Of a stretch of DNA of 64,000 bases, positions 52,969 to 62,500 are shown in pieces. The stretch's first letter is position 1, and each line of letters begins with the position of its first letter. Source of the stretch: Anaerolineae bacterium (GTDB lineage Bacteria; Chloroflexota; Anaerolineae; Anaerolineales; Anaerolineaceae); the NCBI GenBank assembly GCA_013178185.1, contig JABLXC010000022.1, positions 1 through 64,000 on the forward strand, written 5' to 3'. The notes below the pieces were generated by a model, which worked only from the letters and a program-made list of their open reading frames with translations, was not told the origin of the DNA and did not search any database. A program made the translations under genes and the position numbers.

Positions 52969-54234
52969 ATGAAGAGGATCACAGAAGAAAGAGGACAAGA
53001 AATTTATCGCAACCTGCGGCACAACTTTCTGGTGAATGTGCTAGACGGAGGTTTTTTTGGGTTTGCGTTGGGCTTCGCTTCCTTTACTACGATCCTTCCG
53101 TTGTTCGTATCTCAGATGACAAACTCCGGGCTGTTGATTGGATTAATACCTGGTTTGCACGTGCTCGGCTGGCAACTTCCTCAGCTATTGACCGCAAAAA
53201 AGCTCTCCAGTTTAAAGCGCTTTACCCCGTTTGTTCTCTTCACAACGATCCATGAGCGGTTGCCTTATTTAGGGCTGGCTTTAACCGCCTGGTTTCTGCC
53301 CGTCATTGGAAATCGAGCAGGATTGATCCTCACCTTCCTTCTGCTAACCTGGCAGGGGATCGGCGGCGGCTTTGCAGCCAATGGATGGCAAAATCTGATT
53401 GGAAAGATCATCCCAACCGAAAGCCGCGCCACCTTTTTTGGTGTTCAATCGGCGCTTTCCAACCTGCTCGCCAGTGTTGGCGCAATTGCTGCTGGCGTTA
53501 TTTTGCAGAATTTGCCGCCCAGGGAAAGTTTTACGCTTTGTTTTCTAATCGCTGTGCTTCTCCTGACGATTTCATGGATTTTCCTGAAGCAAAACCGAGA
53601 AACCGACCATGCTGTTGAAATGGCGGGAATTACCCAAATGCCTTTATGGAGCAGCATAGTCGTGGTGTTAAGACGAGACCGTAATTTCTTGTGGTTTCTA
53701 ATTGCCAGAATGTTGTCGCAATTTGGGTTGATGGCTTTTGCCTTTTACACCGTTTATGCTGTCAACGAACACGGCATGAGCAAACTGACAGCCGGGCTGA
53801 TGACCAGCACCCTTTTGATCATCCAGGTGTCTTCCAATCTGTTCATGGGGCGGCTTGCAGATCGCTGGAGTAAAAGAGCCTTGTTGGAATTTGGAAGCAT
53901 CGCTGCACTGCTAAGCGCTTTACTGGCAGCCCTTGCTCCCAATCTTTCTTGGTTTGTGATTGTCTTCATCCTGGCTGGGCTTGCCAATACTGCCTACTGG
54001 ACGGTGGGATTGGCAATGTCCATCGAGTTTGGCAAAGAAAACGAACGACCCACATATATTGGCATGGCGAATACGCTGGTCGCACCCAGCGCGCTGCTTG
54101 CGCCACTGTTCGGCGGCTGGCTAGCAGATCTTTACGGGTACATAACAACCTTTCTCGTTGCCGCAGCAGTTTCGGTTGTCACCGCTCTAATTTATCACTT
54201 TTTCGTCAGCGACCCACACGCCAAAAGAGCTTGA
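52969..54234 (+). CDS. Major facilitator superfamily transporter
   Basis: The 421-residue protein has 12 membrane spans in two halves. An MFS motif-A-like loop is seen between spans 8 and 9 (FMGRLADRWSKRALL), and span 1 begins near FLVNVLDGGFFGFALGFASF. The substrate cannot be inferred. There is almost no space between the strong terminator hairpin and the ATG, so expression depends on read-through or a promoter inside the hairpin region. It converges with the dehydrogenase gene. Confidence 0.85.
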   Translation: MKRITEERGQEIYRNLRHNFLVNVLDGGFFGFALGFASFTTILPLFVSQMTNSGLLIGLIPGLHVLGWQLPQLLTAKKLSSLKRFTPFVLFTTIHERLPYLGLALTAWFLPVIGNRAGLILTFLLLTWQGIGGGFAANGWQNLIGKIIPTESRATFFGVQSALSNLLASVGAIAAGVILQNLPPRESFTLCFLIAVLLLTISWIFLKQNRETDHAVEMAGITQMPLWSSIVVVLRRDRNFLWFLIARMLSQFGLMAFAFYTVYAVNEHGMSKLTAGLMTSTLLIIQVSSNLFMGRLADRWSKRALLEFGSIAALLSALLAALAPNLSWFVIVFILAGLANTAYWTVGLAMSIEFGKENERPTYIGMANTLVAPSALLAPLFGGWLADLYGYITTFLVAAAVSVVTALIYHFFVSDPHAKRA

Positions 54235-54236
54235 TT

Positions 54237-55274
54237 TTACGGCGTGATTACAGTACGAATATCTCCTGAAAATTGTTCCAACGCGTCGAGCGCTTGATTA
54301 ATCTGGGCTGCATCCAAAGGGATTACCCGCGATACAACTCCCGAAAGATTTAACTGCCCCCGGCGTGCAAATTCGATCAAAAGCGGAAGTTCTTGAAGCA
54401 GATGATCATTCGAGCCGATCAATTCAACTTCTGGACCAAGCAAGTTATGATAGGTATCCACCATGACCGGCTGGTCGCTGATCCCCACCACGACGGCGCG
54501 CCCAAAGACCCCCACGGAGAGCAAGGCTTGTTGAATGGTATGCGGCAAGCCAATCAATTCGAGCGAAACATCCACGCCGCGCTGTTGCGTCAGGCGGCGG
54601 ATCTGTTCCGCAGCATCCCCTTCCATAGCATTGACCGGAATCGCCCCCAGGTTGGCAGCCATGCGTAACTTTTCGGGGTGAATATCCACCGCATATACCT
54701 CACGGGCGCCAAGCGCCCGCCCCAACTGGATTGCCGACATCCCCAGGCCGCCGACACCAATAACTGCCAGCGTTTCTCCTCCCTTCAAGCGAGACTTCCG
54801 CAAAGCATGTAAAGAAGTCGCCGAAGCGCACATCAGCGTTGCGCCCTGCTCAAAAGAAATTTCATCCGGCAGCCGAACAGCGTTACGTTCCGGCACGGCA
54901 ATATAGTCCGCATAGCCGCCATTCGTATAATGGCCGAGCATGCGTCCCTGCTCACAAAATTGCTCAGAACCAAGGCTGCAATAATAACAATTGCCGCAGG
55001 TTACCATATAATGGAGACAAACGCGGTCGCCTGGTTTCACCATCGTTACCTCATCACCTACCTCCTCCACTACACCAGCGACTTCGTGGCCGAGCGTCAT
55101 AGGCAGCGGATAAACCGGCGACTTACCGGCTCGGTAATGTACATCCGAATGGCAAATGCCGGCTGCGCGCACTCGGACGAGAACTTCTCGCTCGTTAAAA
55201 GATGGAACAGGTATTTCCTGCAGCTCCAACGGCTTTCCAACTTCCACCAGACGGACTGCCCGCATTGTTTTCAT
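54237..55274 (-). CDS. Zinc-dependent alcohol dehydrogenase (MDR family)
   Basis: The 345-residue protein has catalytic zinc ligands in GICHSDVHY and LGHE, the four-cysteine structural zinc loop CGNCYYCSLGSEQFC, and the cofactor site VIGVGGLGMSAIQL followed by VYAVD, where the aspartate predicts NAD. Members oxidise primary or secondary alcohols, or reduce aldehydes. The substrate is unknown. The ribosome site GGAGTCGCAA precedes the ATG. Confidence 0.92.
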   Translation of the reverse strand: MKTMRAVRLVEVGKPLELQEIPVPSFNEREVLVRVRAAGICHSDVHYRAGKSPVYPLPMTLGHEVAGVVEEVGDEVTMVKPGDRVCLHYMVTCGNCYYCSLGSEQFCEQGRMLGHYTNGGYADYIAVPERNAVRLPDEISFEQGATLMCASATSLHALRKSRLKGGETLAVIGVGGLGMSAIQLGRALGAREVYAVDIHPEKLRMAANLGAIPVNAMEGDAAEQIRRLTQQRGVDVSLELIGLPHTIQQALLSVGVFGRAVVVGISDQPVMVDTYHNLLGPEVELIGSNDHLLQELPLLIEFARRGQLNLSGVVSRVIPLDAAQINQALDALEQFSGDIRTVITP

Positions 55275-55345
55275 TTGCGACTCCTGGATTATGAATGGGT
55301 ATTATTCTTACTTAATGGCTATGCGAATATTTCTAACATCCTGTT

Positions 55346-55372
55346 TGAAAGAAAAGACCCTGACGGGTCTTT
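55346..55372 (-). terminator. Terminator of tRNA-Gln (minus strand)
   Basis: On the minus strand AAAGACCC, a four-base loop and GGGTCTTT (55372-55353) are followed by TCTTT. It lies just beyond the 3' end of the tRNA. Confidence 0.75.
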
Positions 55373-55379
55373 CTTCCAG

Positions 55380-55450
55380 CTGGGGGTGAAGGATTCGAAC
55401 CTCCATAAACAGATCCAGAGTCTGCTGTCCTGCCGTTGGACGAACCCCCA
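55380..55450 (-). tRNA. tRNA-Gln (anticodon CUG), copy 1
   Basis: The 71-base minus-strand gene has acceptor TGGGGGT/ACCCCCA with discriminator G, anticodon stem GCAGA/TCTGT enclosing CTCTGGA (anticodon CTG) and T loop TTCGAAT. CCA is not encoded. A second tRNA-Gln with the same anticodon lies 0.7 kb away on the other strand. Confidence 0.93.
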
Positions 55451-55471
55451 ATTTTTATTCGAACGACCGAA

Positions 55472-55500
55472 ATTTTATCAGTGAACGGACGCAAGATCAA
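55472..55500 (-). promoter_or_regulatory. Promoter of tRNA-Gln copy 1
   Basis: On the minus strand TTGATC (55500-55495) and TAAAAT (55477-55472) are 17 bases apart, 22 bases ahead of the tRNA. The -35 box overlaps the end of the heme-binding protein gene. Confidence 0.65.
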
Positions 55501-55937
55501 GGGATACGCGGCGGATCCTGCTGAAAAGTCGCCCGTAGTCCGCTCAGTAATTGCTCTTTTTCTGTCGCCGTTAGATTAGCTTCGGGGTGCATTAGAAGAT
55601 AATTCCAAAGCGGCATTTCACCCTCGGTAATCGTTTCTTCGACCTCCCTGAAATCACAGTTTGTTTTATCCCACTCCGAAAAATTGAGCTTTTCCCTCCC
55701 CTCCATGACATGATTGGATATTCCAAAGGACACTGGCGCAATATAGGCGTACCACGGCCATACGGTTTCATTACTGTGGCAGTCAAAACACGCCCGTTTG
55801 GCTAGTTCCCGCGTTTGAGGGGAATCCCAGCGCACTTCAAGCGTGACAGGCGGGTTTTCGCGACTTACAGGGATCAATTGAAAGCCAACAAACAAAGACA
55901 GCAATATTCCTGTGAGCATAAGGAGCTTTTTCCCCAA
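55497..55937 (-). CDS. Heme-binding domain protein (cytochrome c-like)
   Basis: The 146-residue protein has an N-terminal membrane anchor (LLMLTGILLSLFVGF) and a CxxCH heme motif, RACFDCHSN (about residues 49-57), followed by WPWYAYIAPVSF and the distal methionine region EGEMPLWNY, the pattern of the bacterial haem-binding domain family. It is probably an exported electron carrier or redox sensor. The start is TTG with a perfect GGAGGT site nine bases ahead. Confidence 0.87.
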   Translation of the reverse strand: MGKKLLMLTGILLSLFVGFQLIPVSRENPPVTLEVRWDSPQTRELAKRACFDCHSNETVWPWYAYIAPVSFGISNHVMEGREKLNFSEWDKTNCDFREVEETITEGEMPLWNYLLMHPEANLTATEKEQLLSGLRATFQQDPPRIP

Positions 55938-56098
55938 TTGAGACCTCCGATTCCTTCTGGCGAGCGTTTTTATCCGTTTGATTTATATTTGTCTGGCGGA
56001 TCCCTTATTCTTACGAACCTTAAAGTGCTTATTATTAAAACACAGGGTGCAGAATTTCACAATAAATTTTACCCTTTTTGTAATTTGAGTCATGGCAC

Positions 56099-56127
56099 TA
56101 GACAGCCTCAAATGGGCATGATACAAT
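56099..56127 (+). promoter_or_regulatory. Promoter of tRNA-Gln copy 2
   Basis: TAGACA (56099-56104) and TACAAT (56122-56127) are 17 bases apart, 16 bases ahead of the tRNA. Each box differs from consensus at one position. Confidence 0.7.
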
Positions 56128-56142
56128 AGCCTCCGTCAATAG

Positions 56143-56213
<71 letters not shown>

Positions 56214-56222
56214 CTTGTTATC

Positions 56223-56254
56223 AAAAGCACCCTGCTAGACTGACAGGGTGTTTT
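56223..56254 (+). terminator. Hairpin with T-tail between tRNA-Gln and glnS
   Basis: CACCCTG (56228-56234) pairs with CAGGGTG (56244-56250), extended by A/T pairs to TTTT (56251-56254). It fits a rho-independent terminator of the tRNA and lies 24 bases before the glnS ATG. Confidence 0.8.
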
Positions 56255-56277
56255 ACCTATATACCGGAGCGGCTACT

Positions 56278-57984
56278 ATGACACAAGAGTTATCATCATC
56301 TCTTCCTGGCAATTTTATTCGCGAGGCGATTGAAGAAGATTTGCGCACCGGGCGATTCAACTATGTGCGCACGCGCTTTCCGCCAGAACCGAATGGTTAT
56401 TTGCATATCGGTCACGCCAAAGCGATCTGCATTGATTTTGGCATGGCGCAGACTTTTGGAGGTCAGTGTAACCTTCGTTTTGATGACACCAATCCGGTAA
56501 AAGAGGATGTCGAGTATGTTGACGCCATCAAAGAAGACATTCATTGGCTTGGTTTTGATTGGGAAGGCCGCGAGTACTATGCCTCCGATTACTTTGAACA
56601 GCTCTACCAGTTTGCGCTGAAACTGGTCCGAAAAGGTAAGGCGTATGTCGATGATTTAACCGCCGACCAAATTCGGGAATACCGGGGAACGTTGACAGAG
56701 CCGGGCAAGGAAAGCCCTTATCGGCATCGATCTGTCGAAGAAAACCTGGATCTATTCCAACGGATGCGAAACGGCGAATTTCCGGACGGCGCCCGCGTTC
56801 TAAGGGCAAAAATTGATATGGCATCACCCAATATCAATCTACGCGACCCCGTCATGTACCGCATCATCCATACGCCCCAGCACCACAGAACGGGCAACCA
56901 ATGGTGCATTTACCCAATGTACGACTTCGCCCACGGCCAATCGGACTCCATCGAAGGAGTTACTCATTCTCTGTGTGATCTGGCGTACGAGGATCACCGC
57001 CCACTTTACGATTGGTTCCTGAATGAATTGGAGATTTTCCATTCGCGCCAGATTGAATTTGCGCGACTGAATCTCACTTATACAATTTTGAGCAAGCGAT
57101 ATTTGAAGCAGCTTGTAGACGGGGGTCATGTGCATGGCTGGGATGACCCGCGTATGCCAACGCTGTGCGGAATGCGCCGCAGAGGATACACGCCCGAAGC
57201 GATTCGCAACTTCATCAACCAGGTAGGGGTAGCCAAAAAAGAAAACCTGGTTGATATCTCTTTGCTGGAATACCTGGTGCGTGAAGACTTAAACAAGCGC
57301 GCCCTGCGAGTGATGGGTGTCCTGAATCCCCTCAAGGTCGTTATTACCAATTACCCCGATGGACAAGTGGAATCACTCGAGGCTATTAACAACCCCGAAG
57401 ATCCTGCAGCCGGCACTCGCCAGGTTGAATTCTCGAAAGTCATTTATATTGATCAGGATGATTTTCGCGAAGAGCCGCCACCAAAGTACTTCCGGCTGGC
57501 ACCTGGACGCGAAGTGCGGCTCCGCTATGGCTACATCATCAAGTGCGAGGGTTTTGTAAAAAATTCAACAACAGGTGAAATCGAAGAAGTTCACTGCACT
57601 TTTGATCCTCAAACAAAGGGAGGGTATGCGCCCGACGGACGCAAGGTGCAGGGAACAATTCATTGGGTTTCGGCGCATTCAGCCCGTGACGCCGAGGTGC
57701 GCATGTACGACAGGCTTTTTACCGTTCCGGATCCTAGCAGGGCAGAAGAAGGCAAAAGCTTTTTGGATTATCTGAACCCGAATTCACTCACCGTCTTAAA
57801 GGGATGCAAGATAGAGCCCGGCCTAGCCAATGCTATCCCAGGCTCTCATTACCAATTTGAGCGAAAAGGGTTTTTCTGTGTTGATCTTGATTCGACCCCT
57901 GACCGCCCAATTTTTAACCTGACGGTTCCCTTACGAGATACATGGGCAAAAATTGAAGGGACGCAAAAAAACAAACCAGATTAA
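56278..57984 (+). CDS. glnS: Glutaminyl-tRNA synthetase
   Basis: Starting at ATG 56278 (CGGAGCGG upstream) the protein has 568 residues; a GTG at 56248 falls in the hairpin and is rejected. It has the GlnRS class I signature [16 protein letters not shown] (HIGH at 43-46), RFDDTNP, the tRNA-recognition segment [18 protein letters not shown], the KMSKS equivalent ILSKRYLK and the two-barrel anticodon-binding domain. It charges tRNA-Gln directly; tRNA-Gln copy 2 lies immediately upstream. It overlaps the convergent gltX by four bases. Confidence 0.96.
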   Translation: MTQELSSSLPGNFIREAIEEDLRTGRFNYVRTRFPPEPNGYLHIGHAKAICIDFGMAQTFGGQCNLRFDDTNPVKEDVEYVDAIKEDIHWLGFDWEGREYYASDYFEQLYQFALKLVRKGKAYVDDLTADQIREYRGTLTEPGKESPYRHRSVEENLDLFQRMRNGEFPDGARVLRAKIDMASPNINLRDPVMYRIIHTPQHHRTGNQWCIYPMYDFAHGQSDSIEGVTHSLCDLAYEDHRPLYDWFLNELEIFHSRQIEFARLNLTYTILSKRYLKQLVDGGHVHGWDDPRMPTLCGMRRRGYTPEAIRNFINQVGVAKKENLVDISLLEYLVREDLNKRALRVMGVLNPLKVVITNYPDGQVESLEAINNPEDPAAGTRQVEFSKVIYIDQDDFREEPPPKYFRLAPGREVRLRYGYIIKCEGFVKNSTTGEIEEVHCTFDPQTKGGYAPDGRKVQGTIHWVSAHSARDAEVRMYDRLFTVPDPSRAEEGKSFLDYLNPNSLTVLKGCKIEPGLANAIPGSHYQFERKGFFCVDLDSTPDRPIFNLTVPLRDTWAKIEGTQKNKPD

Positions 57985-59483
57985 CCATCCCCTGCCCGCT
58001 CCAGAACCTGTATAGCGCTGCGCAGTCTTTCGATTACTTTTTGCTTTCCGATAATTTCCATGCTCTCAAACAAGGGAGGGCTGATTTTTTGTCCGGTCAC
58101 AGCGGCGCGAAGGATACCAAACACTTGCCCTGGTGAAAGCCCTAATTGTTCGACCAGACTGCGCAGAACAGGTTCAACCAGGTTGGCAGTCATTTCGGGT
58201 TGCGACTCCAGCAGTACCAGCATCTGGCGGGCTACCTCCGCCGACTCTTTAGGCGTCAGACCCTTAGCCGTCAGGTCTTCAGCCGCAGGGCTTTGGATCA
58301 CATCCTGGAAAAAAAAGCCTGCAATTTCTGGAGCATCTTCCAGAGTTACCAGGCGTTCCTGAATAATCGGCGCAACCTTCAAAAGACGGGCGTCATCCAC
58401 AAGATATCCCCTGGCTTCAAAAAATGGGCGCAGCCGGTTTGCCAGATCAGGAATTTCCAGGTTGCGGATATGGAGACCATTAAAGTGATCGAACTTGGCA
58501 AAATTGATCGCTGCCGGTGAGGGATTCAAACGATCTAGACTGAATTTCTCGATCAGATCATCCATTGTAAAGAATTCAGTATGATCATCGTAACTCCAAC
58601 CCATCAAAGCAATCCAGTTGACAACCGCTTCTGGCAAATATCCTAATGTTTCCAAATCCTTAACATAAATCGAATAACCATCTTTAATCAGGTCAGCAGA
58701 TTCCCGTTTGCTCATTTTCCCTTTGCCGCTGGGCTTTAGGAAAACCGAGAGGTGCACGAACTCGGGTTCTTCCCAGCCAAAAGCGCGATGGATGAGCGCG
58801 TGAAGTGGAAAGGTTGGTAGCCATTCTGAACCCCGGATAACATGGGTGATTTTCATCAGGTGGTCATCAACGACGTGTGCCAGGTGATAAAGCGCCAGGC
58901 CATCCGATTTGACCAAAATGTAATCATCCATATTGCGGTTTTCTACCGTGATATCGCCTCGCAACCTGTCATGGACTGTGGTGCTGCCCTGTCTGGGCAT
59001 TTTAAACCGAATCACATGCCTCTCGCCCGCCGCTACGCGCGCAGCGGCTTCTTGAGGGGCGAGGGCGCGACAGGTGCCGTCGTAATGGCTGTTTTCTTTC
59101 CGCTTCTGCTGCTCTTGCCGCAGTTTTTCTAACCGTTCTGGTGTGCAGAAACAGGTATAAGCATGGCCGCTTTCGATTAATTGGAGGGCATATTCCTGGT
59201 AAATTTCTTTGCGCTCCAATTGCCGGTAAGGACCATAAGGCCCCCCGACGTCTGGGCCTTCATCCCAATTCAATCCAAGCCAGCGCAAACCCTGCATGAG
59301 TTCTTCTTCCGCGCCGGGAACAAAACGCCTACGGTCGGTGTCCTCGATCCGCAGGATGAATTGGCCGCCAGTCTTTCGAGCTAGCAGGTAATCATATAAC
59401 GCCGTTCGAGCGCTGCCAAGATGCATGCGCCCGGTCGGAGATGGGGCAAAGCGAACGCGAGCAGGTTTCAATGAGTGCGACAT
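57981..59483 (-). CDS. gltX: Glutamyl-tRNA synthetase
   Basis: The 500-residue protein has [20 protein letters not shown] (HLGS at 21-24), the KMSKR motif in [12 protein letters not shown], and a C-terminal helical anticodon-binding domain as in bacterial discriminating GluRS. It charges tRNA-Glu. Because GlnRS is also encoded, the indirect amidation route to Gln-tRNA is probably not needed. RodA lies 10 bases upstream on the same strand, so gltX may be read from the cell-shape operon. Confidence 0.96.
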   Translation of the reverse strand: MSHSLKPARVRFAPSPTGRMHLGSARTALYDYLLARKTGGQFILRIEDTDRRRFVPGAEEELMQGLRWLGLNWDEGPDVGGPYGPYRQLERKEIYQEYALQLIESGHAYTCFCTPERLEKLRQEQQKRKENSHYDGTCRALAPQEAAARVAAGERHVIRFKMPRQGSTTVHDRLRGDITVENRNMDDYILVKSDGLALYHLAHVVDDHLMKITHVIRGSEWLPTFPLHALIHRAFGWEEPEFVHLSVFLKPSGKGKMSKRESADLIKDGYSIYVKDLETLGYLPEAVVNWIALMGWSYDDHTEFFTMDDLIEKFSLDRLNPSPAAINFAKFDHFNGLHIRNLEIPDLANRLRPFFEARGYLVDDARLLKVAPIIQERLVTLEDAPEIAGFFFQDVIQSPAAEDLTAKGLTPKESAEVARQMLVLLESQPEMTANLVEPVLRSLVEQLGLSPGQVFGILRAAVTGQKISPPLFESMEIIGKQKVIERLRSAIQVLERAGDG

Positions 59484-59493
59484 ACCCCTCCAA

Positions 59494-60621
59494 TCAAGTG
59501 TCGTAAATGGTGCGCCAGGAGACCACGCTTTCTACCAGGCCAATCCCAATCACCAACGAGATGAGCGAGCTTCCACCATAGCTCACAAAAGGCAGCGTCA
59601 GGCCTGTTACGGGAATGATATTCAAATTGACGCCAATATTCACCGACGTTTGGAAAAACAACAACACGGCAAAGCCGTATGCAATCAAAGCTCCAAAGCG
59701 ATCAGTTGCCAGGCGGGCTGCCCGGAAACAACGGATAATCACAAATATTAACAACGCCATCACCAGGACAGTTCCCACAAAACCAAATTCGGCAGCCATC
59801 GCAGAGAAGATAAAGTCGGTATGGCGAACCTTCAAAAAACGGAGCTGCACCTGACTGCTGTGGCCGTAACCCTCGCCAAACCAGCCGCCTGAGCCGATGG
59901 TTATCAGCGCCTGTTCCACATTATACGTCTCGCCATGGCGGGCATTTGGGTCCGGGAAGAGGAAGTTGACTACGCGAGCAAGCTGATAATCCTGAATAAA
60001 TGGGATTTTAACACCGCTTGCCAATAGAACGAGAAAGATCACAAATCCAATGGCTGCTAACCCCCCAAAAAAGAGCAAATACTTGGGAGGCAGCCCCGTA
60101 ATCCACAATAACGAGAACCAAAGCACGAGCATCACGATCGAGGTGCTCAAATTTGGTTGAAGCAGAATCCAGATCACCACGCCAAAAGTCATCAAGAAGC
60201 TGCGCACGATCCAACCCAGATCATGTTTTTCACCCTGATGACGAGCAAAATAATCTGCCAGTACTAAGATGAGAATGACTTTAGCCAGCTCAGAAGGTTG
60301 GATAAAAAAAAGCCCGGTATCAATCCGGCGTGCGGAACCAAACTGAACCTCGCCAATTACAAAAATCACCACCAGAAAAACGATCGTGCCGATATACATC
60401 ATGCGAGTCAGCGAAGCCCAATAATGATAATCAATCAGAGCAGTCGCCAGGATGATCACCAGACCCAACGCAACGTATATAGACTGGCGCGTTACAAGCT
60501 CGGCAAGGACTTCATTGCCCGCAATGGCGGAACGGATCATAACAATCCCGAACACACAGAGGATCAGTACACTGCCGAATAACCAGTAATCAAAATTTCG
60601 CCAAAATTCTCGGTTTTTCAC
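59494..60621 (-). CDS. rodA: Rod-shape SEDS peptidoglycan polymerase RodA
   Basis: The 375-residue protein has ten membrane spans and SEDS motifs IQPSELAKVILIL, GSGGWFGEGYG, HTDFIFSAMAAEFGFVG and GLTLPFVSYGGSSL. Start is GTG 60621 after AGAGGAA. RodA polymerises glycan strands from lipid II together with its cognate class B PBP, here encoded three genes upstream. FtsW is a close relative, but the neighbouring PBP2 and Min genes support RodA. Confidence 0.92.
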   Translation of the reverse strand: MKNREFWRNFDYWLFGSVLILCVFGIVMIRSAIAGNEVLAELVTRQSIYVALGLVIILATALIDYHYWASLTRMMYIGTIVFLVVIFVIGEVQFGSARRIDTGLFFIQPSELAKVILILVLADYFARHQGEKHDLGWIVRSFLMTFGVVIWILLQPNLSTSIVMLVLWFSLLWITGLPPKYLLFFGGLAAIGFVIFLVLLASGVKIPFIQDYQLARVVNFLFPDPNARHGETYNVEQALITIGSGGWFGEGYGHSSQVQLRFLKVRHTDFIFSAMAAEFGFVGTVLVMALLIFVIIRCFRAARLATDRFGALIAYGFAVLLFFQTSVNIGVNLNIIPVTGLTLPFVSYGGSSLISLVIGIGLVESVVSWRTIYDT

Positions 60622-60627
60622 TTCCTC

Positions 60628-60900
60628 TCAATACCCAACTTTCTTACGGTGAGCGGTTTTAAGGGGAATATCAGCCACCAACCGCTGTTCACGACCCTCC
60701 TGTGCCATGGTAATGTGGACTGCATTTGGATCAATTTCTACGTAGCGAGAAATCACTGCGAGCAATTCGTTTTTCAAAGAATTTAGAGCGTCTGGGGTCA
60801 GGTCTGTCCGGTCGTGTATGAGAACCAGCTTCAACCGTTCTTTCGCATTCTCAGCGCTGTTTGTCTTACTGCCTGTCAACCTCTCCAGCCAACCGCCCAT
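60628..60900 (-). CDS. minE: Cell division topological specificity factor MinE
   Basis: The start is ATG 60900 with GGAGGGGAGT ahead, overlapping the end region of minD; a longer frame to 60951 is not supported. The 90-residue protein begins with a membrane-targeting helix (MGGWLERLTG), the MinD-binding stretch AKERLKLVLIHDRTDL and a C-terminal beta-domain. It stimulates MinD ATPase and drives Min dynamics that keep the division site at midcell. Confidence 0.92.
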   Translation of the reverse strand: MGGWLERLTGSKTNSAENAKERLKLVLIHDRTDLTPDALNSLKNELLAVISRYVEIDPNAVHITMAQEGREQRLVADIPLKTAHRKKVGY

Positions 60901-60901
60901 A

Positions 60902-61705
60902 TCACTCCCCTCCAGACCGTAACATCTTCGAGAGCTTATTAAAGAAACCATCCTTGTCTTCCAGGCTCATCAAGGGAACCGATTCGCCATTCAACCGGCG
61001 GGCAATATTTTGAAAAGCCATCCCCGCCCTGGACTTTGAATCGAGGGCAACCGGCTGGCCGCGATTCGTGCTGACGATCACGCTTTCATCTTCCGGCACA
61101 ATTCCGAGCAGTTCCACCGCCAACAGTTCAAGCACATCTTCAGATGCAAGCATATCACCACGTTTAATCAGAGCTGGATTGATCCGGTTAATGATGAGGC
61201 GCGCAGGTCCTTTTTCTTCGGCTTCAATCAGGCCAATAATACGATCAGCATCGCGAACGGCGGAAACCTCGGGGTTGGTAACAACCAGGACGAGATCTGC
61301 CGGCGCAATCGCGTTTCGGAAGCCACGTTCGATCCCGGCAGGGGAATCGATCAGTATCCAATCAAAATCCGGACGCAGTTCATTACACAACCTGACCATG
61401 TCACTAGGCGAGATTGCCGTTTTATCGCGAGTTTGCGCAGCCGGGATCAAATACAGCTCTGATAGGCGTTTATCCCGGATCATTGCCTGTCGAACCCGAC
61501 AACGACCCTCGACGGCATCAACAATATCATAGACGATACGATTTTCCAAACCCAGAACAACATCCAGATTTCGAAGCCCAATATCACCATCAATACAAAC
61601 CACTTTGCCACCCCCATTGGCAAGCGCAACAGCCAGGTTGGCAGTAGTAGTTGTCTTTCCTACACCACCTTTTCCTGAAGTAATCGTTATAACTTTGGCT
61701 GTCAT
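60902..61705 (-). CDS. minD: Septum site-determining ATPase MinD
   Basis: The 267-residue protein has the deviant Walker A SGKGGVGKTTTTANLA with K12 and K17, switch regions IGLRNLDVVLGLE and DSPAGIERGF, and a C-terminal amphipathic membrane-targeting helix (FFNKLSKMLRSGG). It recruits MinC to the membrane and interacts with MinE. It overlaps minC by four bases and is followed by minE with a one-base gap. GGGAGGAAG precedes the ATG. Confidence 0.96.
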   Translation of the reverse strand: MTAKVITITSGKGGVGKTTTTANLAVALANGGGKVVCIDGDIGLRNLDVVLGLENRIVYDIVDAVEGRCRVRQAMIRDKRLSELYLIPAAQTRDKTAISPSDMVRLCNELRPDFDWILIDSPAGIERGFRNAIAPADLVLVVTNPEVSAVRDADRIIGLIEAEEKGPARLIINRINPALIKRGDMLASEDVLELLAVELLGIVPEDESVIVSTNRGQPVALDSKSRAGMAFQNIARRLNGESVPLMSLEDKDGFFNKLSKMLRSGGE

Positions 61706-62415
61706 CTTCCTCCCTCTTTATAAACCCAGGGTTCAATAATAACCTGTCCGTCCAACACATGCGCAATTTCCGGCTGTTGTTTAGCGATTGATCCCTCTGA
61801 CAGCGCGGCAATCCCGGCGATCCTCAGTTGGGTCGGCGCGATGGCAAGAGCAGCCACCACTGCTTTCTCATCCCCTTCTGCGCCTGCATGTACAACACCA
61901 CGCAGGCGTCCCCAAACAAGAACATTGCCGCCAGCGACGATTTCCGCGCCCGGGTTGACATCGCCGAATACGATCACATGGCCCGGATAAGAAATCTTCA
62001 CCCCAGAGCGCAGAGTTTTACGAACCATGATTGCCTGCTCTCCAGGGAGATCGTTCTCAACCGGGCGGCTGCTTCTCTCAGGACGAGAGGAAGGCAGGCG
62101 GGTTGCTAATCCCAGCATCTGGGCAGTTTTTTCCGTAGTGGGCGAGTTGCTCAATACAGCCCAAAGCGAAACTTCGCGGTCCGAAAGCTTATCACGAAGA
62201 GCACTCATTTCTACGGCATGCAAAACGGTATTGCCCACATCCAGCGCTAACCTCGCGCCTCTAAAAAATGATGATTGTTCATCGATCTGGCATAACAAAA
62301 TATTCTGCAGTTCAGACCATTCCCCTTCCCCAAGGGAAATCAACAAACTATCACGGATACCTTTGATTTGAATGGCAGGGACCATTCCACTCACCTTTGG
62401 TTCAATTGGTTGCAT
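61702..62415 (-). CDS. minC: Septum formation inhibitor MinC
   Basis: The 237-residue protein has a weakly conserved N-terminal FtsZ-antagonist domain, a Ser/Arg/Pro-rich linker (about residues 105-120), and the C-terminal beta-helix with the signature VKISYPGHVIVFGDVNPGAE and GNVLVWGRLRGVVHAGA. It inhibits FtsZ ring formation away from midcell under MinD control. The likely promoter region is the 85-base gap to PBP2. Confidence 0.94.
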   Translation of the reverse strand: MQPIEPKVSGMVPAIQIKGIRDSLLISLGEGEWSELQNILLCQIDEQSSFFRGARLALDVGNTVLHAVEMSALRDKLSDREVSLWAVLSNSPTTEKTAQMLGLATRLPSSRPERSSRPVENDLPGEQAIMVRKTLRSGVKISYPGHVIVFGDVNPGAEIVAGGNVLVWGRLRGVVHAGAEGDEKAVVAALAIAPTQLRIAGIAALSEGSIAKQQPEIAHVLDGQVIIEPWVYKEGGR

Positions 62416-62500
62416 CCAATACCTTCGAGCACTTCTTTTTTAGAGCCGGAACCTTAAGTGTCGCTCCCGTAATTTATTCATTATATAGCAGAACCTGAAT

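Noticed and set aside
56214-56277. T-box or other riboswitch ahead of glnS
   Set aside because: The region is only about 60 bases, with one simple hairpin and no T-box bulge sequence or specifier stem. The nearby tRNA explains the structure better.
60628-60951. Longer minE starting at 60951
   Set aside because: The extra 17 residues overlap minD, lack family similarity, and the GGAGGGGAGT site points to ATG 60900.
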